This document shows positions 28,813-38,440 of a stretch of 64,000 nucleotides of DNA, in pieces. The stretch's first letter is position 1. Each line of letters opens with the position of its first letter. The notes under the pieces were generated by a model. It was not told the origin of the DNA. It did no database searches and was given only the letters and a program-made list of their open reading frames with translations. The translations under genes were made by a program, and so were the position numbers. This DNA comes from Heliocidaris tuberculata (taxonomy: Eukaryota > Echinodermata > Echinoidea > Camarodonta > Echinometridae): contig CM046841.1 in the NCBI GenBank assembly GCA_025618425.1, positions 7,349,068-7,413,067 on the forward strand, read 5' to 3'.

Positions 28813-29239
28813 ATCACAACTGATCTTACATAGGTGCATTATGCAAGCAATGAGTTTTTACATTTGTGGTAAAAATGGAAATTTTTACATATGTAGGCGA
28901 AATGTTTTTACATTTGTGGTTAAACAGATTTTTACATTTGTGGGCGATTTTTTTCACATTTGTGGTTATTTTTACATTTGTGGTTGACATGTTATGACAT
29001 TTGTGGTTATTTTGACATTTGCGGGTGCAATGTTTTTACATTTGTGGTTATTTTTACATTTGTGGGCTCTAGAGGGGCCAAATTCGATTTCCTCACTGAA
29101 ATACATAAATCCCCCCCCCCCCAGCCCCTTCAGTTGGCATATTTTAGTTTTTCTGAAGGTCCGGCATGTTGGTTTGCAATGGCAGGACAGGGTAATTAAA
29201 ACAATAGAAACAAAATAAATCCGTCCATGCCGCCCACAC

Positions 29240-29490
29240 CTCCCTCTCGCCAAGTTCCTCACATATGATACGCCTTACACTTACCCAGGTTTGGTCCTTC
29301 AAACAAGCCTGCAGCCGAACTCAACATAATACTGCATCATGGCTTGTAGTCTTTTTAATATAATCTGCTCTGCCTCGATAATAGTAGCAGGGAAGCCATT
29401 AAATACATTGGTGAATAACTATAGAAATAATATTTAGCAGATGACTGAGCAAAAAATTGAATTGATCCGACGTTGGATCACTCCACCATG
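29240..29490. repeat. Segmental-duplication block h, copy 1
   Basis: Aligns with 58730-58980 and more weakly with 41150-41330 (AAGTTCCT-CACA, CCTACAGCC-type, ATCGATCCGACGTTGGATC, TCCACC-TGGGAATCATT). After about 29500 copy 1 has an insertion of G/C-run-rich sequence that runs to a TACGCCAGTGGCC motif (about 30016). Confidence 0.7.
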
Positions 29491-30319
29491 GGAATCATTT
29501 CATTTTGACGTCTTATTGACGTCGACCTTGACGTCGGGGGGGGGGGGGGGGGGGTCAAAAGCATCCGATTCCATGTATATAAGCCAAACATGACCTTTCC
29601 CGTAACAAACTTGAGGATGGGGGGGGGGAATGCGACGGACGTTTGTTTTACCCCCCCCCCCTCATATCCTTTTAATTTAGTTAATTTCCTGGTTTTCAAT
29701 TCAATTTGATATTATTTGCAATACTAGTAACAGTGGAATTTAGATAATTCTTAGCTGCATTTCTTTTGAATTAATGTCTTTTGAAAGATTGTTCATAATG
29801 CAGGCGTAATCTACTGACTTGTAAAACTATGTCTCATAATATTTCAGATTTATTTCGATTCATTACAGTGTTCATTTATTCTTTATTCGGCTTTACTTAT
29901 TGGGATATCTAAGTGAATCCTGTTTCCCCTTCCCTTCTTTCTCAAGAAAGGCTTCATAACTTATTAATTTTCAGGGGAGGGGGGGGGCAAACGGCCCCCT
30001 TACCCTCCTTCAAATACGCCAGTGGCCCTCAAACCAAACAAAGTGGCTAAAAATATGTTATTGTCTTTTGATTTCTAAGGGCTGCTTTATGGGTGGTGTA
30101 AACAGGCGATGTTTCATATGCGCACTGATCGTTTGATTCGCCTACCTTTGGTATGTGTGTATTTTTGTATCTTTAAGCTCTTTCTTTCAAGAAAACACCA
30201 GGAACAACAGTGCAAACTTGCGAATCCAATTAATAGTACAACTTCCCGAACTGATATCCACGCCATTTTGTAGCATCAGTATGATTCAAGAAGAGTTGTT
30301 ATCAGTGTTGTAGTGCCTT

Positions 30320-30430
30320 GATGCTCGGCCTTGGCCTTAAGGCGCCTTAAGGCCTATTTTTCGATGCCATGGCCTTGGACTTGGATGCCTCGGCCTTTGG
30401 CATGCCTTGGCATGCCTTGGCCTTGGCCTT
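30320..30430 (+). repeat. (CCTTGG)n hexamer array, left arm of hAT-like element
   Basis: Degenerate GCCTTGGCCTT units directly inside the left terminal repeat. A matching array lies at 32240-32365 inside the right end. The leucine/glycine-rich frames across the second array are artefacts. Confidence 0.85.
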
Positions 30431-32239
30431 AGGTGTAGGCCTACATTTTTTTTGTTGTTGCTTTCTTTGACAGGGGGCATAGGGCGCAAAAATTATAATT
30501 TGAGAAAGAGAAAGGGTAGAAAAGGTAGAAAAAAATTCAAGGCATTTTCAAGGCATATGGAATTTTGTTATTTTTGCAAGTAAACTTTAAAATATAGTTT
30601 AGTTGGTTAATTAATTTTGTGCAGCAACACTAAATAATGTAGCTAAAACAACAAATAGGCCTCACGATAGACTTGAGAAATTGATTCATGTTTTACAAAT
30701 TTTTAGATTGATATGATGGAATGGTGATAATGATGCTGATAACATTAATACCGTATGCAATACAGGTGAAGATTGGAATGTACTTGCATTGGTTAACTAA
30801 GTCTTTCTGTGAACATTTTGTAAGTTTGAATGAAGTAATTGCAAAATTTGGTGAATTTGGTCAAACCGTCAAAGGCTTCTCCGATATTCTCAATTCCATT
30901 GCCATATGCAAAAAAATGGTACTAAGTTTTAGGTGTAGGCCTACATTTTTTATTTGTTGCTTTCTTTGGCAGGGGGCATAGGGCGCAAAAATTATAATTT
31001 GAGAAAGAGAAAGGGTAGAAAAGGTAGAAAAAAATAATGTTATATTGTGGATCATAATACGCCCTAATACTCCGGTAAATTGCGTTAGAAATTAGTCTTT
31101 TTACGGTAGAAAAAGCTTATTCTCTTTGCTCCTTCACATAACGTTGCTTGTAATTCATTCCCCAATATACATATAATTTGATACAGTTTAGAATTGGCTT
31201 TTAAAAGGGTTGTAAATTGAAGGAAAAAAAGAAGAAAAGAAATGTAATTCTTGCTGCTTTGCTTCCTAATATGGCACACGTAGGCCTGTAAGTTTCATCA
31301 GCTTCTTTTAAGTACTTTGTCCCTAGTATAGGATAAAGATAAAATAGCACTTGCAAAGGTTCAACATTTGAAAGAAATCTGAACTTTCGTTTGACTTACT
31401 AAATTCCTCGACCAGAATTCTCCTGTATTTCCATGAAGTTGCCCCCCCCCCCCCCATTAGACAAAACCGTTAATCAATGTTCATAATTCAAAACTCTATA
31501 CCGCTTGATTGTAGTGCTCCTTTGCGAATTTTCTTGGGTAAAGTGCATAGAAATTTTATTTTTGAGGAATTAATTTAAAAATCTACTACTCAGTTACTTT
31601 GTTCCATGACTTGTAAAGTTACATATTGTTTTTTTTTTTTTTCTCTCTTGTTGAGGGGGGGGGGGATTTCAATGTCTGCTCTGAGCGCCATAATCCCAAG
31701 ATACACCACTATAGCACTAGTTGCTATTGAACCTTGAATGAGACCTCACATTTACTATCTAGCCTTGCATGAGTTATCGTCAAGAGCACTAAAAAAAATG
31801 AAGTCGCTCTTAGTTAGCTCACTTCGCTTACCAGCTATTTATGTCTGAGAAGATAACAATACATATGTACAAACAATAGGTTATGAAAAGGGGGGTTATG
31901 AAATGCATTATATATTTTTTCCATCAGGTCTTTGTAGGAGCCCCCTTTTCCAAAAAGGTGCCTTTTTGCAATGACCCCCCCCCCCCCTCCCCCTCCAGAA
32001 AAATGTTCAGCCACCTCTGCCATCATTTGATTCTTGGAGACAGTGTCTAATTTCTTATTTTGGGTGTGAACCCCCGTATTCAGAGGCAGAAATACGCAGG
32101 AATTTTTTTTTACATTAGGGGACGGGATATTAAAATAGGCCGTCCCCAACCCCAACCCCCCTGATGAATAGAATTGCGTAATGCATCTCCGCCAATGTCC
32201 ATATTTATATGTTCAATTTCCCCATCAATTATTTATTAA

Positions 32240-32365
32240 TGCCTTGGCTTGGCCTTGGCCTTGAGGTTTCAAGCCTTGGCCTTATCCTTGGCCTTGAGGG
32301 TCAAAGCCTTGGCCTTGGCCTTAGCCTTGCTAGTCAATGCCTTGTCCTTGAGGGTTTGGGCCTTG
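32240..32365 (+). repeat. (CCTTGG)n hexamer array, right arm of hAT-like element
   Basis: Degenerate CCTTGGCCTTG units, same strand as the left array, next to the right terminal repeat at 32359-32377. Confidence 0.85.
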
Positions 32366-32379
32366 ACTACAACACTGGT

Positions 32380-33357
32380 TGTTATTTTCCAAGAGTTACT
32401 AAACCAAGCAAAATTGTATAGGGAAACCCTTTTTTAAATGAAATAATAAAGGTGAGTCGTTATAAGAAGGGTGGCTACCTTTAAAAAAAATTAAATCATT
32501 TTATACAATCGGATTAGTAGACGGTTAATATTGGCATGCATGAAGAGGAATGTACCTAAACATCAGTCTGTTTCGGTTTAGGATATCCCATACCGATTTT
32601 TTTCTCACAGATCACACAAAGATATGTCTCGTTGTAGTTTAGTGTTTGATCACTCTTCTGTTAACTTTTCGTGTTGATTAGTAGTTGTGAAGCAAAAAAA
32701 AAATTGTTTCCACTCGAGCTCAAAAAAGGAAGTTCTATTGAAATATGTAAAGGGTTTATTTATATTTTTGTATTTAAAGAAAAAATTACTTTAAATTACT
32801 GATTTTCAACCAACTAGACATTTCACTACCTGTATCATATTTTCTCACTTGTATTATATATAAGCCATGTCTTAGTTTCTACTCCATCTTACCTGTATCC
32901 TCCCGCTTTCTATCTCACTGTTTAATTTCATCCCCCTCTATCTCTCTCTCCCTCTTTCTCTCTCTCTCTCTCTCACTCACCAACTTTCTCCCACTCTGTA
33001 TCAATCTCTCTCTCTCTTTCTTGCCTCAAAATAATGAAATGCCTATAAAAATACACGTACCATTAAATTTTAATTTGCATGTAAGCAACACAAATTCTAA
33101 GTTCTACTGCCATCACGATAACACATAAATATGAATCAAATAAAATATGATTTGTAGAGATATATAAAACAACGTAAATAAAAGAAAGCAGATCCTATAA
33201 ATTACAAAACTTTGCTTGAAACTTTCCAGTTCATTTCCCACCTTTTGAGAATAGATTATTGGGTGAGTAAACTAATAGGGAAGACTTGGGTTGTAGAATA
33301 TATCTTTGATTATTTTAAAATTTGCAGTTTTCTTTCGTCTCTTGAATGCATTTTTTT
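32380..33357. repeat. Segmental-duplication blocks i-j, copy 1
   Basis: Aligns in order with 59340-59760 and 60000-60420: GTAGTTTAGTGTTTGAT, CTCAGAAAAGGAAGTTCT-type, the CT-rich tract, ACCATTAAATTT, AAACTTTGCTTGAAA and GGGAAGACTTGGGTTGTAG. No coding pattern was recognised in either copy. Confidence 0.75.
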
Positions 33358-33385
33358 GTTAACAATTCACATGTTCAGTGTTGCA

Positions 33386-33596
33386 GGTTCCATGACATTT
33401 GCTCCTGCGACAATTGCTCCGGTCTAACTTTGCCATGTTAATCTTAAACCTAAACCTAACCCTAACCCTAACCCTAACCCTAATCCTAATCTTCATATTG
33501 TCCTGAACAAAAAACCAAATCATGACCTTGACCTTAACCTTTGACCTTTCGAGATATGGACGGAGGAGCAAACGTCGCAGGAGCAAATGTGTCACC
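33386..33596. mobile_element. 211-bp hAT-like MITE carrying telomere-like repeats
   Basis: The ends are GGTTCCATGACATTTGCTCC on the left and GGTGACACATTTGCTCCTGC on the other strand at the right, continuing as inverted copies for about 35 bp. GTGTTGCA flanks both sides (33378-33385 and 33597-33604), an 8-bp duplication. The related segment near 60785 reads GTTGAATTTTAATGGTGTAT without the element, which supports a real insertion. The core contains about seven CCCTAA-type units (33447-33490). Confidence 0.85.
33447..33490 (+). repeat. Interstitial telomere-like (CCCTAA)n
   Basis: AACCTA and CCCTAA units in tandem, seven or so, with variants at the edges. They lie inside the 211-bp MITE and are not a chromosome end. 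Confidence 0.95.
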
Positions 33597-33604
33597 GTGT
33601 TGCA

Positions 33605-34827
33605 TTTCAGTGGTGTATCCATTATGGACAAATATGTGATGTCATGGCTGGTTTGCTCAGTTATGAATATCTAATGAAATCACAACTGTGGGGGGGGGGG
33701 GGCATGCAGGAGCAAAACAAGTTTGCCTCCTCCAGTTTATAGAGGAAAATCCATGCCCACACTTCCTTGCCTAGATGTATGCGAGGAAGCGTAGCGACCG
33801 AGTGAGAATTTTTTAGATCTTATGACCATTGAAACTGTGTATCTAAAGGGCACTAACATATGTTCCAATGCTATACTTCGAAATTACTGATATCATACTC
33901 TCTTTTAGGAGTCTTCCAGTAGACAGGGTTTAAAAAGTACAAGAAAAACTATATTTATTAATCTGTGAAAGAGCAAGAAATTTTATATCTGTCATTTGTT
34001 GAAACCTTTCATTTTGGAGCTTATTATACATGTACATGGTTGGAAAGACTTTTGCTCTAGAAGTTAATTGGGTCACTAAACCTGTCTCTTGACAGATCAC
34101 CATTGATGATGACATGGTCAAACATCACAATCATCTCATGTATTTTTTTTAAAATTAATATATTTTTGTCTTGCAAGGGGGTCCATGGAGGGCAAAAATT
34201 GATTTGATGTCATGGCTGGTTCGCTCAATTATGTTTCCAAACTTACAATTTTCAGATAGAGTTCCATTTCTGTGAATGAATCTCAAAATATAGTAAAATT
34301 ATTTTTTAAATGAGAAACAGTGTATTTGAAGGAGAAATAATCATAATGATCATGAGCAAGGTTGTTTATTATGTAGTTATAAGACTAATTGACGAAATCT
34401 GTATTATCATGCACGAAGAAAACACTTTACAAAATCCTTAATCCACAGTTTATTACATTGGTCATCACTGATGTTCTGCAGCTATGATGTGATATGAAGA
34501 GAGTAGAGCAGCTCAGCTATATTCACACTATTCTCATTTTGACTTTTCGAAAGGGACAATAGTAAAAGAGAGAGCGGTGTTGGGGTTAAGGTTGGGAAAG
34601 AATGATTAAACACGAGGGAGACAGAGTGAGAATAAAGAAAAACAAGAGAAAGAGAAAACGGAAGCGAGAAAAACAGATACTGTAATATTCTACCCAGCAG
34701 TATACCCTTTTAATATCTTTTTAGCCTTTATTTTTGTTGTTTTATTAATATCTGGATCACGCAATACTTCGTAACATTTTGATAAATCCAATATTTCCGA
34801 TATATTCACACATTTCTTTTCCTAAGT

Positions 34828-34840
<13 letters not shown>
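33605..34840. repeat. Segmental-duplication block k-l, copy 1
   Basis: Aligns with 60805-61545 and partly with 46975-47260: GGTGTATCC-T-ATGGACAAATA, CATGCACGAAG-AAACACTT, ATCCACA-T-TATTACAT, GAAGAGAGTAGAGC and the purine-rich stretch that follows. There are extra sequences in copy 1, including a GCGAGGAAGCGTAGCGACCG motif at 33781. No gene recognised. Confidence 0.7.
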
Positions 34841-34873
<33 letters not shown>

Positions 34874-34880
34874 TTTATAT

Positions 34881-36274
34881 CAGGGGCGTCGATCCTTTTA
34901 CACCTCCATAAATTTGGAGGTGTGAAATAAAACAAGGAAAAGTAATGCCAAACTCGGGAAATGAAACCTTCCAAAGAATGAAATACAAAAGGTATTACAT
35001 GCAAGATCAGACTTCAATTTCGCCGCGCACTCCACGCGCAAAATTCTCTAATTTTCCCTGCTTCATGTAACCGTGGAGACAGCGACGGCCCTTTGGGGGG
35101 GGGGGGGGTAGGGGGCACAGTTCCCCCACTTTTCAAGTACCCCAAAAGTGCCCTCTTATTTCTGAAAATGCCCCCTTTCCCTTTTGATAAGTGCCATTTT
35201 AACTACTAAAAGTGCCCCTTTTACTTTCTAATAAGTGCTCTTTCCCCTTCTGATAAGTGCCCATTTTTCTCCTTATGATAAGTGCCCCCTTTCAAATCTG
35301 ATATTTGCCTCCTTAATTCTCTAAAAAGTGCTCTTTTCTCTTCCTGATAAGTGCCCCTTTCAAATATGATAAGTGTCACCTCTTTACTTCTGGTAAGTGC
35401 CCATTTTCCTATCTAATATGTGTACTTTTCCTCTTCTCATAAGTGTCCCCTTTCACCTCTGATAAAAGCACCCTTTCCTCTTCTTATAAATGCCCCCTTT
35501 TACCTATATTTCCAACTGTTTCTTACAAAGAGAGCCATATCTAGCTTCAAAGAATCGGTGCGGTTTTATGTAGTAACAGGTACCCATATTACTACTACTA
35601 CAATGTAAGGGAGTGCCTATCCCCCCCCCCCCCCCAACAAAGGATTGTACATTCGCTCGAATGTGCCCATAATTTACACAAGAAATTGCAATATTTTCTG
35701 TAAATTTCCCCAAAACTCTCTCGCTACGCTTGCTCGCTCTAGCATACAATGAAATTAAGCAGATCGCATAAAGAATGTTGATATCGATGTAATCCTAAAT
35801 CATTTGATGTACCCCCGAAATCAATTTGCTGTTGTCATTCTCATTGCATCTGTAAATAATGCACAAGCAAAGGACTTCAGCACTTGAAAAAGTCTGGAAA
35901 TTTTTGTTCACTCGCTTCGCTCGCTCGCACATGAATCATTAGACCATCACACACAACTGCTAATTGGAGAAAAGGAAGAAGATGATGCAAAATAATGTAT
36001 CAGTCATGTTTAATTAGACTGCAGGGTAATACCAATGTCACAAAATTGTCCCCTTTTCTCTTTATCTTCACACCCCCCCCCCCCCCCCGTAGTTGCCCTT
36101 TTTTCTTTCCAAAGTGCCCTTTTTTGCTGGTGCCCCCCCCCCACTTTTAAAGACGCTCCGCCGCCCCTGCTTGGAGAAACTGGTAGTTTTAAAAAAATCA
36201 TGTGCGAAATGAGCTTCGTTACGATAGGCTGTCTTGCCCCCCCCCCCATCCGAAAAAACGGATGGACGCCCCTG
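34881..36274. mobile_element. 1.4-kb element with CAGGGGCGTC ends and GTGCCCC minisatellite
   Basis: The ends are CAGGGGCGTCGATCC at 34881 and, on the other strand from 36274, CAGGGGCGTCCATCCG. The related copy 4 segment (around 61540) lacks everything from the (TA)n to about 36330. Inside is the GTGCCCC array (35140-35512), several G/C runs, and two GCGAGCG-type motifs (35725, 35912). CTTTATAT before and CTTAAGAT after could be a decayed 8-bp duplication. Confidence 0.6.
35140..35512 (+). repeat. GATAAGTGCCCCTTTT minisatellite, array 1
   Basis: About 15 degenerate units of 22-26 bp with core TGATAAGTGCCCCTTT. Arrays of the same unit occur at 37000-37440 and 62460-62712, and in reverse at about 52860-53110. 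Confidence 0.9.
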
Positions 36275-36324
36275 CTTAAGATCTCATTCTGAAAATATAG
36301 CGATTTAATCGTTTGACACGCATT

Positions 36325-36730
36325 TCTCCCCTTGACACATTCAGCAAACATATTCGTTTAAGAATGACCTGGAATCCCGATCTGAAAAAGGAGAAGAAAA
36401 TTACTTTTTCATTATTTTTAACAAAAACGGTCTCAAGGCTCGTCCAGATATGCCGCGGTACAAATACACACAAGCCGCCTTGGTTTTTCTTTCCCGGGGT
36501 TTACCGCTGCACATGTGGGTCTTAACAGTGTATGCACCATTTTTAAATAACTCTCAATGACACCTCAAAACAAATCGAAGTGTCATGCCATTCATGAAGC
36601 TATATAGAATTTATTTGCAAGCATTTTATTCAGAGAAGAATTCATCTCCTTATTTACGGTTTATTTCCATTTGGTTCTACATCAAGTGTGTACACTATAC
36701 AACTTGTCCAATCAACATTTCCTCCTATCA
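36325..36730. repeat. Segmental-duplication blocks l-m, copy 1
   Basis: Aligns with 61560-61955 (ATTCAGCAAACAT, ACCTGGAATCCCGATCT, AAACGGTCTCAAGGCTCGTC-like, TATGCCGCGGTAC, AATGACACCTCAAAACAAA, GGTTCTACATCAAGTGT) and its end with 41390-41480. Copy 1 keeps the empty site of the MITE at 61969. Confidence 0.85.
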
Positions 36731-36999
36731 TCATTTAATCTTATAACTGCTCGGGTCAATAGCCTTTTTTATAAAACCAGGAGAGTTAACCACTTCGCAC
36801 AATAAATGTTTATCTTTCGTTGTCTTCTGTTATGATATGCTTCGCAGTAAGGAAGTGCTTTTAATTCCCAATTTTTATTTCCCCTTAAAAAATTTTAATA
36901 TTGTTGATATGTATATTAACAAATTTTTTGTCCTTGGGTTAAAATATATGCCTCCTGATTTAAGAAACAGAAGCGGCGCCCCCGCCCTCTTTTTCAAGT

Positions 37000-37440
37000 A
37001 TCCCAAAAAAGCCCCTTTTAATTTCTGAAAAAAATGCCCTCTTTCTCTATGATAAGCGCCCTTTTTACTATTAAAAGTGCTCCTTTTTCTTTCTAATCAG
37101 TGCATTTTCCCCTTCTACTTCTTATATGTCCCGTTTCAAATCTGATAATTGCCCCTTTTCAAATTTGTTAACTGCCTATCTTCTCTCTCGCATAAGTGCC
37201 ATGCCCTCCTGATAAGGGTCATTTTTACTTCTGATAAGTGCCCATTTTTCTTTCTGATAAGTGCCCTTTTACTGTCTAATGAGTGTCCTTTCTCCCTCCG
37301 ATAAATGCTCCTTTTCAGCTTCTGATAAGTACTCTTTTCAAATCGAATAATTGCCCCTTTTCTTTCTAATATGTGCCAATTTCTCCTTTGATGAGTGCCT
37401 TCATACTTTTTGACGGGTGCCCCTTTTTCTATCTATATGA
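37000..37440 (+). repeat. GATAAGTGCCCCTTTT minisatellite, array 2
   Basis: About 17-18 degenerate units, bracketed by GGCGCCCCCGCC (36973) and CACCGCCCCTGC (37697), then the GCTCGCTCACTTCGCTCGC motif. It corresponds to 62460-62712 in copy 4. Confidence 0.88.
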
Positions 37441-38425
37441 AAAAAAATTGCTCGCTCACTTCGCTCGCTCGCACATGAATCCTGAGACCATTACACATAA
37501 CTGCTAATTGGGGAAGCTGAAGGAGTATCCAGAACCACGTAAAGATTTTTTAAAAACAATGAAAAATGAAGAAGATGATGCTCAAAAATTTATTAGACTG
37601 TTGTGTACTACTAATGTCAATGTCACAAAACATTTTTTATTTCGTATTCAACCTTTTTAGGTGCCCCTTTTATCTGGTGACCCCCACTTTTAAAGATGCT
37701 TCACCGCCCCTGCTAAGAAATATTTGCCTTGAGGCTCAAATAAAAAAAAAAGTCTATAAACGCAATCATATACTCTGTATTCAAAAGTTACCTAGATTGA
37801 TTTATTTATGTAACATTGCTTTTAATACTCCGATATTCAATCAATGCTAACGTATTGCTGTAATAGCAACATACGTGAAGCTGTCACATATTTGTCACAA
37901 TACATGGCCAGTCTTAGAAGACAAAGGAATCCTGGGATACTGCTCATTTTGTCTGTGGTATTTCTCTTTGTCATATATGTTGTTTTTTTTACATGGTATA
38001 TCTACTAAAAGCAGATTTATTTAGTACGATTACTTACATCATAATGGTTTTATTATTTGCCAAAAAATATTGCTTTATGATCTCACGTGTATAGAGCTAT
38101 TTATGTCTTCCAGCTGTAGATAATTCTAGTTAAAGGTAATGCACAATCTTGCTAAAAGGCAAATGGGTCAGGAGATCTGTTCAATCTTGTTTTTGGAAAC
38201 AAAATTCCTATGTAGCTTGTTTTTGGAAACAAAATCCCTATATGTGGCATGCTTTGATCTCTTGAATACACGCATTAAAAAAAAAAATCACCTATTCAGC
38301 CTTGAATTTCAATTTCTACTTGAAATCATACAATAACGATTGGCTATGAAGTACTTTAAAATCGGTATACGCTATAGAATCGTTATAAATCAATCTTACT
38401 ATCTACCCACATTAAATGAGAAGTG
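37440..38425. repeat. Segmental-duplication block o-f, copy 1
   Basis: Aligns with 62720-63552 plus 63955-64000, and with 45960-46690: CATATACTCTGTATTCAAAA, ACCTAGATTGATTTATTTAT, ATGGTATGTCTACTAAAA-like, TGCTTTATGATCTCAC and GGTAATGCACAATCTTGCTA. Its end (GTATACGCTATAGAATCGTT) matches 58420-58490. Confidence 0.85.
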
Positions 38426-38440
38426 ATTATGACGTTCGGT

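Larger units (their letters stand above)
25962..29072. mobile_element. 3.1-kb foldback element with two-layer repeat arms
   Basis: The left arm, reading inward, is about 9 units of CCACAAATGTAAAAATAA (25965-26190), then a long array of 16-bp units of the type AATTCGTCTAATAACC (26210-26650). A marker ACAAATAGGTTAGCCTGTCA with (TA)n follows (26642-26718), then more 16-bp units to about 27175. The right arm is the mirror image: CATTTGTGGTTATTTTTA units (29068-28845), ATTAGACCAA units (28810-28495), the marker inverted (about 28450-28485), more units, and the marker again (about 28322-28350). The outermost edges match (AGAGCTCACAAATG / AGAGCCCACAAATG) and lie next to G- or C-runs. The centre (27190-28310) is T-rich low complexity with no gene. 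Confidence 0.8.
30303..32377. mobile_element. 2.1-kb hAT-like element with 8-bp duplication and CCTTGG-repeat arms
   Basis: The ends are CAGTGTTGTAGTGCCTTG on the left and, on the other strand, CAGTGTTGTAGTCAAGGCC on the right. GTTGTTAT is present on both sides (30295-30302 and 32378-32385), an 8-bp target duplication as made by hAT transposases. The related segment near 59320 lacks the element. Next to each end lies a run of CCTTGG hexamers in the same direction. The interior has a 100-bp direct repeat (30430-30533 and 30929-31031) and a copy of the GCGCCCC family (31060-31720). No transposase frame is seen, so it is non-autonomous. Confidence 0.85.

Noticed and set aside
32209..32437. Leucine/glycine-rich frames
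   Set aside because: Translation of the CCTTGG hexamer array inside the hAT-like element.
33447..33490. Chromosome end
   Set aside because: The telomere-like run is short and sits within a bounded MITE with a target duplication.
36010..36351. Glycine-rich frames on both strands near 36.1 kb
   Set aside because: Produced by poly-C/poly-G runs and the GTGCCCC element.
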